Assembly (NCBI GenBank): GCA_004564215.1
Contig: CP024846.1
Location: 1,612,001 to 1,676,000 of the forward strand
Origin: Beijerinckiaceae bacterium
GTDB taxonomy: Bacteria; Pseudomonadota; Alphaproteobacteria; Rhizobiales; Beijerinckiaceae
DNA: 64,000 nt
Reading direction: 5' to 3'
A model generated the notes under the pieces. That model was not told the DNA's origin. It saw only the letters and a list, made by a program, of their open reading frames with translations, and ran no database searches. Below are positions 1 to 9,392 of this stretch, one piece after another; within the stretch, counting starts at the first letter, position 1, and each line of letters begins with the position of its first letter. The translations under genes were made by a program, and so were the position numbers.

Positions 1-1
1 A

Positions 2-466
2 TTGCAGCCCCTGGAAGCAGTGAGCTTTGCGACTGAATGGGTTCAAGCCGGACAAGCAGGAGAGGCACCGAGAGCTGAACCGCCCGCCGTTTTCGCTGAG
101 CCTCCGTCCACGCAAGTTCCGAAGATGCTTCCCATCGAACGCGAGGGAATCAAGCTTTCCATCAGCCCCGAGCATATTTTTGCGGTTCAAGCGGACGCGC
201 ACTACACCTCCGTGTTTGATGGCCTACAGAGTTTTTTCTGTCCGCTCGCCATCGGAGAAGTTGAAGAGCAATTGGCGGGCGGCCCTTTCCTGCGTGTCCA
301 TCGCAGTCATCTCATCAACCTGGATCGGGTCAAATGCGTTCGCCGGGCTGGGGACAACACCATCGCCGAATTAACTGGGCTTTTGCCTCGAACCGTTCCC
401 GTCAGCCGGGCAAAGTTCAACGAGCTTCGAACCGTTTTGCAGAATCGAACGATGACCGGCGATTGA
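2..466 (+). CDS. LytTR-domain regulator, C-terminal part (CoxC/CoxH-like), cut by window edge
   Basis: C-terminal 154 residues of a protein that continues upstream of the window; the first codon here is TTG and unlikely to be the true start. Residues ~45-145 look like a LytTR DNA-binding domain, including the segment FLRVHRSHLINLDRV typical of that fold. It lies just upstream of coxM on the same strand. In Oligotropha (Afipia) carboxidovorans the cox cluster encodes CoxC and CoxH, which join a membrane MHYT sensor to a LytTR domain, so this is probably the end of such a sensor-regulator. The MHYT part would lie outside the window and is not seen. Role in CO-responsive control of cox is inference. 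Confidence 0.75.
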   Translation: MQPLEAVSFATEWVQAGQAGEAPRAEPPAVFAEPPSTQVPKMLPIEREGIKLSISPEHIFAVQADAHYTSVFDGLQSFFCPLAIGEVEEQLAGGPFLRVHRSHLINLDRVKCVRRAGDNTIAELTGLLPRTVPVSRAKFNELRTVLQNRTMTGD

Positions 467-771
467 AAGCCTGCCGTGCTCGCGCCGGTTGTCGCTAGCT
501 GCGACAGAGACTCAGCTGACCGCACGCGCTCCTCTTGTTTTGAATGGCGGCAATCACCGCATTTCGTGCAAACACGAAATGCGGGAGGTCCTTCCGCGGC
601 CGAAGTGTGAAATCTTGAGAGAGTGACGCCTCTCGAAGGGAACTCCGTAACCCGGAATTCGTTAGAATTCTTTACGTTTCGTGCATCGCCAGTTGCCGCC
701 TTCCCATGAAACCATGATCCTTTAGCGAGCACGGCGAAACAGTCGTGAGGGGAAGGCAAAGGGAGGGGCGC
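467..771. other. Intergenic region upstream of coxM
   Basis: No gene is supported here. The region holds a perfect 12-bp stem-loop (557-584), a second copy of the nonamer TTTCGTGCA at 677-685 (first copy 562-570), a pair of GAATTC hexamers separated by GTTA around 655-670, and a purine-rich Shine-Dalgarno (761-768) for coxM. It probably carries the coxM promoter and its operator, given that a LytTR regulator gene ends on its left edge. No clear sigma-70 promoter was found by eye. Confidence 0.5.
557..584. promoter_or_regulatory. Perfect 12-bp inverted repeat with CAAA loop upstream of coxM
   Basis: The left arm CCGCATTTCGTG pairs exactly with CACGAAATGCGG across a 4-nt loop. There is no T-run after it, so it does not look like a standard terminator of the upstream regulator gene. 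Part of the left arm (TTTCGTGCA) recurs about 115 bp downstream. It could be an operator for a cox regulator or an mRNA hairpin; the sequence does not decide. Confidence 0.5.
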
Positions 772-1638
772 ATGATCCCCGCAAGTTTCGAATATTATAA
801 GCCGGCAACCCTGCAGGAAGCCGTCGCTCTTCTGGCCCAGCTGGGCGAGGAGGCACGTCCGCTCGCCGGCGGCCACAGCCTAATTCCCGTCATGAAAACC
901 CGCTTGTCGGCCCCGGAACATCTGATCGACCTTGCCGGCATCAGCGGTCTCAAAGGCATCAGGCAAGAGAATGACGTCATCGTAATCGGCGCCATGACAA
1001 CGCAGGCCGAAATGATCCGCTCGCAGCTTCTGGCGACAACGCTGCCGATCATCGGCGAAACGTCACTGCTGATCGCCGATCCGCAGATACGCTATTTTGG
1101 GACGCTGGGCGGCAATGTCGCCAATGGCGACCCAGGCAATGACATGCCCGCGCTCATGATGGGACTTGATGCCGAGTACCAGCTCGCAGGCCCGGACGGC
1201 ACGCGCCGCGTGCGAGCACGAGACTTCTACCTCGGCGCTTATGACACCGCACGCCGAGACGATGAGATTCTGACCGAGGTCCGCATCCCCATCCCGCCCA
1301 TGGGCCACGGCTATGCCTATGAGAAGCTGAAACGCAAGGTCGGAGATTATGCCGTCGCCGCGGCCGCCGTGATCCTCACCATGGCAAATGGCAAATGCGT
1401 GACGGCCTCCATTGGTTTGACCAATCTTGCCGACAGGCCCCTCCTGGCCGAGGCGGCGGCGCGGGCGCTGGTCGGGACCGGGCTCGACCGAGCCGCGATC
1501 GCAAATGCCGCGGCTGCGGCGGAAGCCATCACCAGTCCGGCCACGGACGGTCGAGGCCCGGCTGAATATCGCACGAAAATGGCCGGAGTGATGGTTCGCC
1601 GCGCAATCGAACGCGCGAAAGCACGCGCCCAAGGATGA
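772..1638 (+). CDS. coxM: CO dehydrogenase medium subunit, FAD-binding
   Basis: Flavoprotein subunit of aerobic CO dehydrogenase; it passes electrons from the 2Fe-2S subunit through FAD to the respiratory chain. 288 aa, usual for CoxM. FAD-contact motifs AGGHS (residues 32-36) and TLGGN (111-115) sit at the positions known from the O. carboxidovorans protein. The ATG at 772 is preceded by a strong GGGAGGGG (761-768); an in-frame GTG 27 nt upstream lacks a comparable site. The stop lies 26 nt before coxS, so the two are very likely co-transcribed. Other members of the xanthine dehydrogenase family share this subunit type; the CO assignment comes from the CoxL neighbour. Confidence 0.93.
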   Translation: MIPASFEYYKPATLQEAVALLAQLGEEARPLAGGHSLIPVMKTRLSAPEHLIDLAGISGLKGIRQENDVIVIGAMTTQAEMIRSQLLATTLPIIGETSLLIADPQIRYFGTLGGNVANGDPGNDMPALMMGLDAEYQLAGPDGTRRVRARDFYLGAYDTARRDDEILTEVRIPIPPMGHGYAYEKLKRKVGDYAVAAAAVILTMANGKCVTASIGLTNLADRPLLAEAAARALVGTGLDRAAIANAAAAAEAITSPATDGRGPAEYRTKMAGVMVRRAIERAKARAQG

Positions 1639-1664
1639 CAAACGTCAGTCGAGCGGAGCAACAC

Positions 1665-2165
1665 ATGTCGAAGGTCCAGGTCAAAATGACCATCAATGGG
1701 CGTGTCACGGAGGCTTTGGTCGAGCCTAGAACATTGCTCATTCATTTTCTGCGGGAACAAGTCGGCCTCACCGGCGCGCATATCGGCTGCGACACCGGTC
1801 ATTGCGGCGCCTGCACGGTCGACCTCAATGAGATGTCGGTCAAATCCTGCACCTTGTTCGCGGTCCAGGCGAATGGGGCCAACATCGTGACCATCGAAGG
1901 CATGGCGGCGCCGGATGGCACGCTGCACGCGCTGCAAGAAGGCTTTCGCCAGATGCACGGGCTGCAATGCGGCTATTGCACGCCGGGCATGATCATGCGC
2001 GCGCACCGCCTCCTGCAGGAAAACCCGCACCCGACCGAAGATCAGATCCGCTCGGGTATCTCCGGCAATTTATGCCGCTGTACCGGCTATCAGAACATTA
2101 TCAAGTCCATTCAATATGCCGCCGCAAAAATCAATGGCGTGCCTTACCAGGAGGCCGCGGAATGA
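1665..2165 (+). CDS. coxS: CO dehydrogenase small subunit, 2x[2Fe-2S]
   Basis: Iron-sulfur subunit that relays electrons from the Mo/Cu site to FAD. 166 aa with both expected clusters: plant-ferredoxin type cysteines at 42, 47, 50 and 62, and the molybdenum-proximal cluster cysteines at 102, 105, 137 and 139 (CGYCTPG ... CRCTGY). The start at 1665 has AGCGGAG just upstream; an in-frame ATG at 1635 overlaps coxM but would add ten residues not typical of the family. Its stop overlaps the coxL start (ATGA), which implies translational coupling of the structural subunits. Confidence 0.95.
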   Translation: MSKVQVKMTINGRVTEALVEPRTLLIHFLREQVGLTGAHIGCDTGHCGACTVDLNEMSVKSCTLFAVQANGANIVTIEGMAAPDGTLHALQEGFRQMHGLQCGYCTPGMIMRAHRLLQENPHPTEDQIRSGISGNLCRCTGYQNIIKSIQYAAAKINGVPYQEAAE

Positions 2166-4582
2166 ACGACCTTACCCCCACCCAGGACCAGCGCGTCGAA
2201 AAGCTTCAGGGCATGGGCTGCAAGCGCAAGCGGGTCGAAGATATCCGCTTCACGCAGGGACGGGGCCAATATGTCGATGACGTCAAGCTTCCAGGCATGC
2301 TGTTTGGTGACTTCGTTCGGTCCTCCCACGCCCATGCGCGCATCAAGAGCATCGACACATCGAAAGCCTTGGCACTTCCCGGCGTGAAGGCGGTCTTGAC
2401 CGCAGCCGATCTCAAGCCGCTCAATCTCCATTATATGCCGACCCTTGCCGGCGATGTCGCGGCCGTTCTGGCGGATGAAAAAGTTCTTTTTCAAAATCAG
2501 GAAATCGCCTTCGTCGTGGCGGAAGACCGCTACATCGCGTCCGACGCAACCGAGCTCGTGGAAGTGGAATATGAGGCGCTTCCGGTCCTGGTCGATCCCT
2601 TTTTGGCGATGGAACCGAATGCTCCGCTGCTGCGCGAGGATATCAAGGACAAGCTCGACGGCGTCCACGGCAAGCGCAAACACTACAACCATATTTTCAA
2701 TTGGCAGATTGGCGATAAGCCCGCGACCGACGCGGTCTTCGAGACCGCCGAAGTCACGACCAAGGATCTATTCGTCTATCATCGCATCCATCCCTCGCCG
2801 CTCGAAACCTGTCAGTGCGTCGCCTCGATGGACAAGATCAAGGGCGAGTTGACGGTCTGGGGTACGTTCCAGGCCCCGCATGTGGTGCGCACGGTTGTAT
2901 CGATCCTGTCGGGAATCGCCGAGCATAAAATTCACGTTATCGCTCCGGACATCGGCGGCGGCTTCGGCAACAAGGTCGGCGTTTATCCAGGCTATGTCTG
3001 CGCCATCGTGGCTTCGATCGTACTCGGCGTGCCGATCAAATGGGTCGAAGATCGGATGGAGAATCTTTCGACCACCTCATTCGCCCGCGACTATCACATG
3101 ACCACCGAGCTCGCGGCGACAAAAGAAGGCAAGCTGCTGGCCATGCGCATTCATGTGTTGGCAGATCATGGCGCCTTCGACGCATGTGCGGATCCAACCA
3201 AATGGCCGGCCGGATTCATGAACATCTGCACCGGCTCCTATGACATTCCGGTGGCCCACCTCGACGTCGACGGCGTCTACACCAACAAGGCCTCCGGCGG
3301 TGTCGCCTACCGCTGCTCGTTCCGGGTGACGGAAGCCGTCTATGCCATTGAGCGGGCCATCGAAGTTCTGGCCCACAAACTCGGTATGGATTCCGCCACG
3401 TTGCGGATGAAGAATTTCATCATGCCCGAGCAATTCCCTTATCATTCCGCACTGGGTTGGGAGTATGACAGCGGCAACTATCCTGTGGCCATGCAAAAGG
3501 CGATGGATGCCGTGGGCTACCCTGCCCTGCGCGCAGAGCAGAAAGCCAAACGAGAGGCATTCCGCCGGGGCGAGACCCGCGAATTGATGGGAATCGGCGT
3601 TTCCTTCTTCACCGAAATCGTCGGTGCCGGTCCCTCCCGCAATTGCGACATTCTCGGCGTAGGAATGTTCGATTCGGCCGAAATACGCATTCATCCCACG
3701 GGTTCCATCGTCGCCCGCATGGGGACGAAGAGCCAGGGACAGGGCCATGAGACGACCTATGGTCAAATCATCGCCACCGAACTCGGCATCCCGGCCGAAG
3801 ACATCACAGTCGAGGAAGGAAACACCGACACCGCGCCTTACGGTCTTGGCACCTATGGATCGCGTTCGACTCCGGTCGCCGGGGCCGCAACGGCCATGGC
3901 CGCGCGCAAGATCAGGGCCAAAGCCCAGATGATCGCGGCGCACCTGCTCGAAGTCTCCGAGTATGATGTTGAATGGGACATTGACCGCTTCCGGGTGAAG
4001 GGTTTGCCGGAAAAGTTCAAAACCATGAAGGAGATTGCCTGGGCGGCTTATAACAACCTGCCCCCTGGCCTGGAACCGGGTCTGGAGGCGGTCGATTATT
4101 ACGATCCGCCGAACATGACCTATCCTTTCGGCGCCTATTTCTGCGTCATGGATATCGATGTGGATACCGGCGTCGCCAAAACGCGGCGCTTCTATGCGCT
4201 CGACGATTGCGGCACACGCATCAACCCGATGATCATAGAAGGGCAGGTTCATGGCGGCCTCACCGAAGCCTTCGCCGTCGCGATGGGCCAGGAGATCCGT
4301 TATGACGAACAGGGAAACGTCCTCGGTGCGTCCTTTATGGATTTCTTTCTCCCGACCGCGGTCGAAACCCCGAAGTGGGAAACAGATTTCACCGTAACGC
4401 CGTCACCGCACCATCCGATCGGCGCGAAAGGTGTCGGTGAAAGCCCGCATGTGGGCGGCGTTCCCTGTTTCTCCAATGCGGTCAACGACGCTTTCGCGTT
4501 CCTTGAAGCTGGACATATTCAAATGCCTCACGACGCATGGCGGCTCTGGACCGTGGCCGAACGGCTAGGGCTCCATGCATGA
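2162..4582 (+). CDS. coxL: Form I CO dehydrogenase large subunit, Mo-Cu catalytic
   Basis: Catalytic subunit oxidising CO to CO2 at a [CuSMoO2] site with molybdopterin cytosine dinucleotide. 806 aa. The active-site loop is AYRCSFR, diagnostic of form I (true CO dehydrogenase); form II proteins have AYRGAGR there. The copper-binding cysteine is Cys385 and the catalytic glutamate in GVGESP is Glu760, both three residues from their equivalents (388, 763) in O. carboxidovorans. The cofactor-contact motif GGGFGNK lies near residue 265. The ATG at 2162 overlaps the coxS stop; the frame is open further upstream but only as a shadow inside coxS. All catalytic residues checked are intact, so the enzyme is predicted active. 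Confidence 0.96.
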   Translation: MNDLTPTQDQRVEKLQGMGCKRKRVEDIRFTQGRGQYVDDVKLPGMLFGDFVRSSHAHARIKSIDTSKALALPGVKAVLTAADLKPLNLHYMPTLAGDVAAVLADEKVLFQNQEIAFVVAEDRYIASDATELVEVEYEALPVLVDPFLAMEPNAPLLREDIKDKLDGVHGKRKHYNHIFNWQIGDKPATDAVFETAEVTTKDLFVYHRIHPSPLETCQCVASMDKIKGELTVWGTFQAPHVVRTVVSILSGIAEHKIHVIAPDIGGGFGNKVGVYPGYVCAIVASIVLGVPIKWVEDRMENLSTTSFARDYHMTTELAATKEGKLLAMRIHVLADHGAFDACADPTKWPAGFMNICTGSYDIPVAHLDVDGVYTNKASGGVAYRCSFRVTEAVYAIERAIEVLAHKLGMDSATLRMKNFIMPEQFPYHSALGWEYDSGNYPVAMQKAMDAVGYPALRAEQKAKREAFRRGETRELMGIGVSFFTEIVGAGPSRNCDILGVGMFDSAEIRIHPTGSIVARMGTKSQGQGHETTYGQIIATELGIPAEDITVEEGNTDTAPYGLGTYGSRSTPVAGAATAMAARKIRAKAQMIAAHLLEVSEYDVEWDIDRFRVKGLPEKFKTMKEIAWAAYNNLPPGLEPGLEAVDYYDPPNMTYPFGAYFCVMDIDVDTGVAKTRRFYALDDCGTRINPMIIEGQVHGGLTEAFAVAMGQEIRYDEQGNVLGASFMDFFLPTAVETPKWETDFTVTPSPHHPIGAKGVGESPHVGGVPCFSNAVNDAFAFLEAGHIQMPHDAWRLWTVAERLGLHA

Positions 4583-4656
4583 TGTCCGATCGGGGTTTCG
4601 GTCCGGAAGGCGCTGATGCCAAGCATGTTCGAACGGGATCGGAAATCCGTCGGTGA

Positions 4657-5544
4657 ATGGACATGACTGACGCCACACCCCGCGACTGGATCGCAAAGCG
4701 GCTTGCCGAGAGCGGCTACATCGCCGATCGCGATCTGACGACCGCGCTTTGGCTCATGGATATGCTGCATCGCCCGCTTTTATTGGAAGGGGAGGCAGGT
4801 GTCGGCAAGACCGAAGTTGCGCGGGCGCTGGCCAGCGTGCACGAGACCAGACTGATACGGCTTCAATGCTATGAGGGGCTCGATCAGAATGCCGCGCTTT
4901 TCGAATGGAACTACCAGCGTCAGCTGCTCGCCATCAAGGCACGCGAAGGAGACGATCCCGACCATATAGAAGAACACATTTTTTCCGAACGCTATTTGCT
5001 TGAACGCCCGCTCCTGGCGGCGATCCGGCAGCAGCGGCCTCCGGTGTTGCTGATCGATGAAATCGATCGTGCGGACGAAGAATTTGAAGCGTTTCTTTTT
5101 GAGCTTTTGTCGGACTTCCAGATTTCCATCCCTGAACTTGGAACGATGACCGCCGTTTCCATTCCACGTGTGGTGTTGACCTCGAACGGCACCCGGGAAT
5201 TGTCGGATGCTTTGCGTCGCCGCTGTCTCTATCATTACGTCGATTTTCCCGACGTGGAGAGGGAAGCGCGCATCCTTTTGGCCCGGCTCCCGAATATTGA
5301 CGCGGCGCTCGCGTTGCAGATCGCGACGATGGTCGAGTCGGTCCGCAAGGAAGATTTGCGTAAAACCCCCGGCGTCGCCGAAACGCTCGATTGGGCCGCT
5401 GCGCTCGTCGGCTTGGGCGTGCGCCGGCTGCAGGAGGACCCGGAAGCAATTTTCGAGACCCTCATGTGTTTGATCAAAACGGCCGAGGATAAAGCCCGGA
5501 TGACGCGCGAGGTCAGCGACCGGCTTTTAGGCAAGGTGGCTTAA
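4657..5544 (+). CDS. coxD: CoxD, MoxR-type AAA+ ATPase for CO dehydrogenase maturation
   Basis: 295 aa, the usual size. Walker A GEAGVGKTE (about residues 46-54) and Walker B LLIDEIDRADEE mark it as a MoxR-family AAA+ protein. In O. carboxidovorans CoxD is a membrane-associated chaperone-like ATPase needed to sulfurate the molybdenum centre of apo-CO dehydrogenase. It follows coxL by 74 nt and ends 3 nt before coxE, its expected partner: MoxR ATPases usually work with a von Willebrand A protein. An in-frame ATG at 4663 is an alternative start; neither has a strong ribosome site. Confidence 0.92.
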   Translation: MDMTDATPRDWIAKRLAESGYIADRDLTTALWLMDMLHRPLLLEGEAGVGKTEVARALASVHETRLIRLQCYEGLDQNAALFEWNYQRQLLAIKAREGDDPDHIEEHIFSERYLLERPLLAAIRQQRPPVLLIDEIDRADEEFEAFLFELLSDFQISIPELGTMTAVSIPRVVLTSNGTRELSDALRRRCLYHYVDFPDVEREARILLARLPNIDAALALQIATMVESVRKEDLRKTPGVAETLDWAAALVGLGVRRLQEDPEAIFETLMCLIKTAEDKARMTREVSDRLLGKVA

Positions 5545-5547
5545 GCC

Positions 5548-6747
5548 ATGGCTGCATTGGTGTCGCGGATGTCTGACGAAAGAGAGGCCGGCGAAGCCAT
5601 GCGCAGGCGGCTCGTCGCATTCGTCCAGGTTCTGCGCAACAATGGATTTGCAACCGGGTTCGCCGAGACACGGGACGCGCTTGCGCTGCTTGCCGATCCA
5701 ATCGCCCAGCGCAGCGGGCGGCTGCGCCCCGCATTCCGGGCGCTGTTCTGCAGTCGACGGTCCGACTGGGAAAAGTTCGACGAAATCTTTGCTGCCTTTT
5801 GGCTTGCCCGCGGTATCAAGTCGGCGTTGCGGACCAGTGGCGCATCGCCGCATCAACCGGCCGCGCGGAGCCAAACCCTCGCACCCGGCGATTCCCTTTC
5901 TGCCGGCGAGGCCGACCGCGTGGAGCGCGTGCGGAGCGGAGCAGCGGCCGACATTACCGAAGGGCAGAGCCGGCGCGAAGGCGCATCCAGCGCCGAGAGC
6001 CTTGCCAAGACCGACTTTCGTCACATGACCGATCCGGCCGAGGTCGAGGCGGCCTATGCCTTGGCGGGCCGGTTGGCGCGCTCGATGCGTGTCCGCTTGA
6101 CCCGGCGGCACCGCGCCCATCGCACCCATGGGCGCCTCGATTTTCGCCGCACCATCCACCACAGCATTCCGCATGGTGGGACCCCGATTGAACTCTACCG
6201 CCGTCGCCGGAAGCACAAGCCGCTAAGGCTTGTGATCTTGCTCGACGCCTCAGGCTCCATGAGCCTCTACGCGCCGGTATTTTTGCGCTTCATGCACGGG
6301 GTTCTGGATACGTTTTTGGAAGCCGAGGCCTTTGTTTTTCATACCCGGCTCACGCATATCTCGCCGGCGTTGCGCGAAAAAAACGCGGCGCGCGCGGTGG
6401 AGCGCCTCTCGCTCATCGCGACTGGCATGGGTGGCGGGACGCGAATCGGGGACAGTCTTGCCACATTCAATCGTTGGCACGCGCGCCGGATGATTCATTC
6501 GCGCACCGCAGTTCTTATCGTCTCCGATGGCTACGACACCGGCGAACCGGCGCGGCTCGGCGCAGAAATGCGTCTCCTGCGCCGCCGCTGCCGCCGCATC
6601 GCCTGGCTGAACCCCATGCTCGGCTGGCAAGATTATGCGCCGGAGGCGCGCGGCATGAAGGCGGCCTTGCCCTACATCGATCTGTTCGCGCCCGCGCATA
6701 ACCTCGAAAGTCTTGTCGCGCTCGAACCCTATCTTGCGAGGCTCTGA
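5548..6747 (+). CDS. coxE: CoxE, von Willebrand factor A protein for CO dehydrogenase maturation
   Basis: 399 aa. The N-terminal half is helical and ends in a charged, low-complexity linker (about residues 100-150). The C-terminal half holds a VWA domain with the metal-ion-dependent adhesion motif DASGSMS (residues 233-239). CoxE partners with the AAA+ ATPase CoxD in assembling the Cu-S-Mo site in the characterised system. It starts 3 nt after coxD and ends 2 nt before coxF, in keeping with an obligate operon. Identification relies on the MoxR/VWA pairing and position directly after coxL-coxD. Confidence 0.9.
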   Translation: MAALVSRMSDEREAGEAMRRRLVAFVQVLRNNGFATGFAETRDALALLADPIAQRSGRLRPAFRALFCSRRSDWEKFDEIFAAFWLARGIKSALRTSGASPHQPAARSQTLAPGDSLSAGEADRVERVRSGAAADITEGQSRREGASSAESLAKTDFRHMTDPAEVEAAYALAGRLARSMRVRLTRRHRAHRTHGRLDFRRTIHHSIPHGGTPIELYRRRRKHKPLRLVILLDASGSMSLYAPVFLRFMHGVLDTFLEAEAFVFHTRLTHISPALREKNAARAVERLSLIATGMGGGTRIGDSLATFNRWHARRMIHSRTAVLIVSDGYDTGEPARLGAEMRLLRRRCRRIAWLNPMLGWQDYAPEARGMKAALPYIDLFAPAHNLESLVALEPYLARL

Positions 6748-6749
6748 CC

Positions 6750-7589
6750 ATGGCGACGATGGACGTTCTGGAGCTTATCAAGGAAATGAAGGCGAAGGGC
6801 GAGCCTTTCGCGCTGGCCACCGTGGTGAGAACCATCTCCGTGACCGCGGCAAAAGCCGGCGCCAAGGCGATCATCCGTCCCGATGGCACGATCTCTGCCG
6901 GCTGGATTGGCGGGGGATGCGCAAGGGGCGCGGTCCTGCGCGCCGCCCACGACGCGATCGAGGATGGCGAGCCACGCCTCGTCAGCGTGCAGCCGAAGGA
7001 TCTGCTGGACCAGCTTGGGATCAAGGCGGGTGAGGCCCGCGAGGGAATAGAATTCGCCAAAAACATGTGTCCGAGCCGCGGCACAATGGATATTTTCATC
7101 GAGCCGGTTTTGCCGAGGCCGCAATTTGTCATCTGCGGCAGCTCGCCCGTCGGCGTCGCCCTGGCCGATCTCGCCCGGCAATTCGGCTTTTACGTGATCG
7201 TCTGCACGGCGGCGAGCGATCATTCCGCTTTTGGCGAGGTCGACCTTCTCGTCGAAGGGTTCGAGCCGCCGGACCGGTATGGCGGCAACGGATTCATTGT
7301 CGTGGCAACGCAGGGCAAAGGGGACAGCGCAGCGTTGAAGGCGGCGCTCGCGGTGCCTTCCGCCTACATAGCTTTCGTCGGCTCGCGCAAAAAGGCAGAG
7401 GCCTTGCGCAAGGACTTGGCGGACGAAGGCGTCGACCCAGCAACGCTCAGTCGGTTCAAGGCTCCCGCCGGACTCGATATCGGCGCCATCACGCCGGATG
7501 AGATTGCGCTTTCTATTTTAGCGGAAGTCATCGCGGCAAGGCGGCAAGGACATCGATCTGAACCGCGACAGATCGTCGTCCAGAAATAG
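6750..7589 (+). CDS. coxF: CoxF, XdhC-family maturation protein
   Basis: 279 aa protein of the XdhC/CoxI family. The N-terminal XdhC domain contains the glycine/cysteine motif GGGCARG (about residues 53-59). A Rossmann-like half starts with the segment FVICGSSPVG near residue 127 and includes the family segment AFVGSRKKAEALRKD. In O. carboxidovorans CoxF is needed for a functional Mo-Cu cluster and has been linked to copper insertion. The gene is tightly packed between coxE (2-nt gap) and coxG (10-nt gap). A second family member, coxI, lies downstream; position separates the two. Confidence 0.87.
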   Translation: MATMDVLELIKEMKAKGEPFALATVVRTISVTAAKAGAKAIIRPDGTISAGWIGGGCARGAVLRAAHDAIEDGEPRLVSVQPKDLLDQLGIKAGEAREGIEFAKNMCPSRGTMDIFIEPVLPRPQFVICGSSPVGVALADLARQFGFYVIVCTAASDHSAFGEVDLLVEGFEPPDRYGGNGFIVVATQGKGDSAALKAALAVPSAYIAFVGSRKKAEALRKDLADEGVDPATLSRFKAPAGLDIGAITPDEIALSILAEVIAARRQGHRSEPRQIVVQK

Positions 7590-7599
7590 GAGCAGCCTC

Positions 7600-8334
7600 A
7601 TGGATATGACAGGAACTCAGAAGATCGCCGCCTCGCGCGAAAAGGTCTATGCCGCGCTGAACGACATCGATGTGCTGAAGCAATGCATCCCGGGGTGCGA
7701 GACGATCGAAAAGCTTTCCGATACGCAGATGCGCGCGACGGTCACGTTGAAGATCGGACCGGTGAAGGCTTCCTTCAAAGGCATGATCACGCTTTCCGAC
7801 ATAGATGCGCCGAACGGCTACACAATTACCGGTGAAGGCTCCGGCGGCGGCGCCGGCTTCGCTAAGGGGGGCGCCCACGTCAGCCTCATTCCGGATGGCG
7901 ATGCTACGCTTTTGCAATACACGGCAAAGGCCGACGTCGGCGGCAAGCTCGCCCAGCTGGGCGGGCGCTTGATCGACGGCACCGCACATAAGCTCGCGGG
8001 AGATTTTTTCGTGAAATTCGGCTCGGTCGTGGACGAACCTCAGGCCATTACCGAGGCGCGTCCAACCGAAGGCGCGGCGACAACAGCGGGCGGCCTCAGC
8101 AAACTCCTTGCCTCCCTCAATGCACTCTTTAAGAGCTGGTTCGGCAAAATCTTCGGATCGAGCGTGGCATCCTTGCTCGCGATCTGCCTCTCTGGGCAAA
8201 TGAGCTGCCTCGGCGGTTTCCCGCACACGGCGAGCGCAATGGTGCGACCTTTTACGTGCGCGCAGTTCTTTTCGGCCGAGCACCCTATTTCCAACCGTGA
8301 GGCTTCATGCGAGAGCGTACTCATCCGCCTTTGA
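7600..8334 (+). CDS. coxG: CoxG, SRPBCC-fold membrane anchor of CO dehydrogenase
   Basis: 244 aa. Residues 1-~150 are a CoxG/SRPBCC domain (MDMTGTQKI start, GCETIE motif near residue 30, GSGGGAGFAKGGA loop). CoxG is thought to recruit CO dehydrogenase to the cytoplasmic membrane. The start has AGGAG at 7588-7592. After a linker there is an amphipathic stretch (SLNALFKSWFGKIF) and a short hydrophobic segment (SVASLLAICLSG), followed by ~60 residues with no family resemblance. The O. carboxidovorans protein is about 206 aa, so the tail is odd; I found no better membrane anchor in the other two forward frames of this stretch. Confidence 0.88.
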   Translation: MDMTGTQKIAASREKVYAALNDIDVLKQCIPGCETIEKLSDTQMRATVTLKIGPVKASFKGMITLSDIDAPNGYTITGEGSGGGAGFAKGGAHVSLIPDGDATLLQYTAKADVGGKLAQLGGRLIDGTAHKLAGDFFVKFGSVVDEPQAITEARPTEGAATTAGGLSKLLASLNALFKSWFGKIFGSSVASLLAICLSGQMSCLGGFPHTASAMVRPFTCAQFFSAEHPISNREASCESVLIRL

Positions 8335-8360
8335 TCGGATCCGGAATCGGAGGTCCCGCC

Positions 8361-9392
8361 ATGCTGGAAACCGAAGGCGATATTCTTCGCAAGGCGCAAG
8401 AATGGATGGAGGCCGGCCGAGCTGTCGCGCTGGCGACCGTGGTCGAAACCTGGGGGTCGGCGCCGCGCCCTGTCGGCAGCCATCTGGTCATCGACTCACA
8501 AGAGAATTTTCTTGGGTCGGTCTCCGGCGGCTGCGTCGAAGGCGATGTCATCACCGAGGCGCTGGACGTGATCGCGCGGGGCGGACTCCGCATGCTTGAA
8601 TTCGGTGTCGCGGATGAGACGGCCTGGCGGGTGGGGCTTTCCTGCGGGGGCCGGATCAAGGTCCTTGTTCAAAGCATTGAGGCGAACCGCGCCGATCTCC
8701 TTGCAGCTTTCAACGCCGAGCGGGCCCTGCGGCGCGCGTGCGTGCTCGCCACCGATATTGCTTCAGGCGACCAGCGCCTCATCCGCGGGGCGGATGCCGT
8801 CTCCGATCCCCTGGCCGCCATTCTGGAAGAACGGCTGCGGCGCGGCAAGAGCGGGATGGTGCAATGGGAGGGCAGAGAGCTGTTCGTGAGCGTCGAAGTG
8901 CCCCCGGTGCGATTGATCGTGATCGGAGCCGTCCATGTTTCGCAAATGCTTGCGCCGATCGCCTGCCTCGCCGGTTTCGACGTGATCATCGTCGATCCGC
9001 GCAATGCCTTTGCGACTCCGGAACGCTTCCCTTCGGTGCAGCTCATCGCCGAATGGCCTGACGTCGCGCTCCCGCCCTTGTATCTTGATCGCTATACCGC
9101 TGTCGTGCTGCTCACTCACGACCCGCGTATCGACGATCAGGGCTTGGCCGAAGCGTTGCGCGCGGATTGCTTCTATATCGGCGCGCTCGGGTCGCGTAAG
9201 ACACATGCCAAGCGGCTGGAGCGCATGCGCGGCAAAGGCTTCAGCGACGCGGCACTCGAGCGCATCCATGCTCCGATCGGACTCGACATCGGGGCGGTCA
9301 GCCCGGCCGAAATCGCCGTCTCCATCCTGGGTGAAATCATTGCCGAATTGCGCCGCAAGCACTTGCGCGCCGAGACGGAGAAGGCCGCGTGA
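8361..9392 (+). CDS. coxI: CoxI, XdhC-family molybdenum cofactor maturation protein
   Basis: 343 aa, XdhC/CoxI family: N-terminal motif GSAPRPVGSH, then SGGCVEGDV (cysteine-containing loop), and a C-terminal Rossmann-like domain with the segment FYIGALGSRKTHAKR. XdhC proteins bind the molybdenum cofactor, promote its sulfuration and protect it until insertion. The ATG at 8361 has GGAGG at 8349-8353; an in-frame ATG at 8307 would overlap coxG and lacks such a site. The TGA stop overlaps the GTG start of the next gene (GTGA), coupling it to the molybdopterin-binding protein. Confidence 0.88.
   Translation: MLETEGDILRKAQEWMEAGRAVALATVVETWGSAPRPVGSHLVIDSQENFLGSVSGGCVEGDVITEALDVIARGGLRMLEFGVADETAWRVGLSCGGRIKVLVQSIEANRADLLAAFNAERALRRACVLATDIASGDQRLIRGADAVSDPLAAILEERLRRGKSGMVQWEGRELFVSVEVPPVRLIVIGAVHVSQMLAPIACLAGFDVIIVDPRNAFATPERFPSVQLIAEWPDVALPPLYLDRYTAVVLLTHDPRIDDQGLAEALRADCFYIGALGSRKTHAKRLERMRGKGFSDAALERIHAPIGLDIGAVSPAEIAVSILGEIIAELRRKHLRAETEKAA

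Noticed and set aside
1967-2161. Upstream extension of the coxL frame
   Set aside because: It lies inside coxS in another frame and does not resemble CoxL; the ATG at 2162 coupled to the coxS stop gives the normal protein.
3077-4252. A 391-codon open frame antisense to coxL
   Set aside because: Antisense of a highly conserved catalytic subunit, His/Gly-rich and without motifs.
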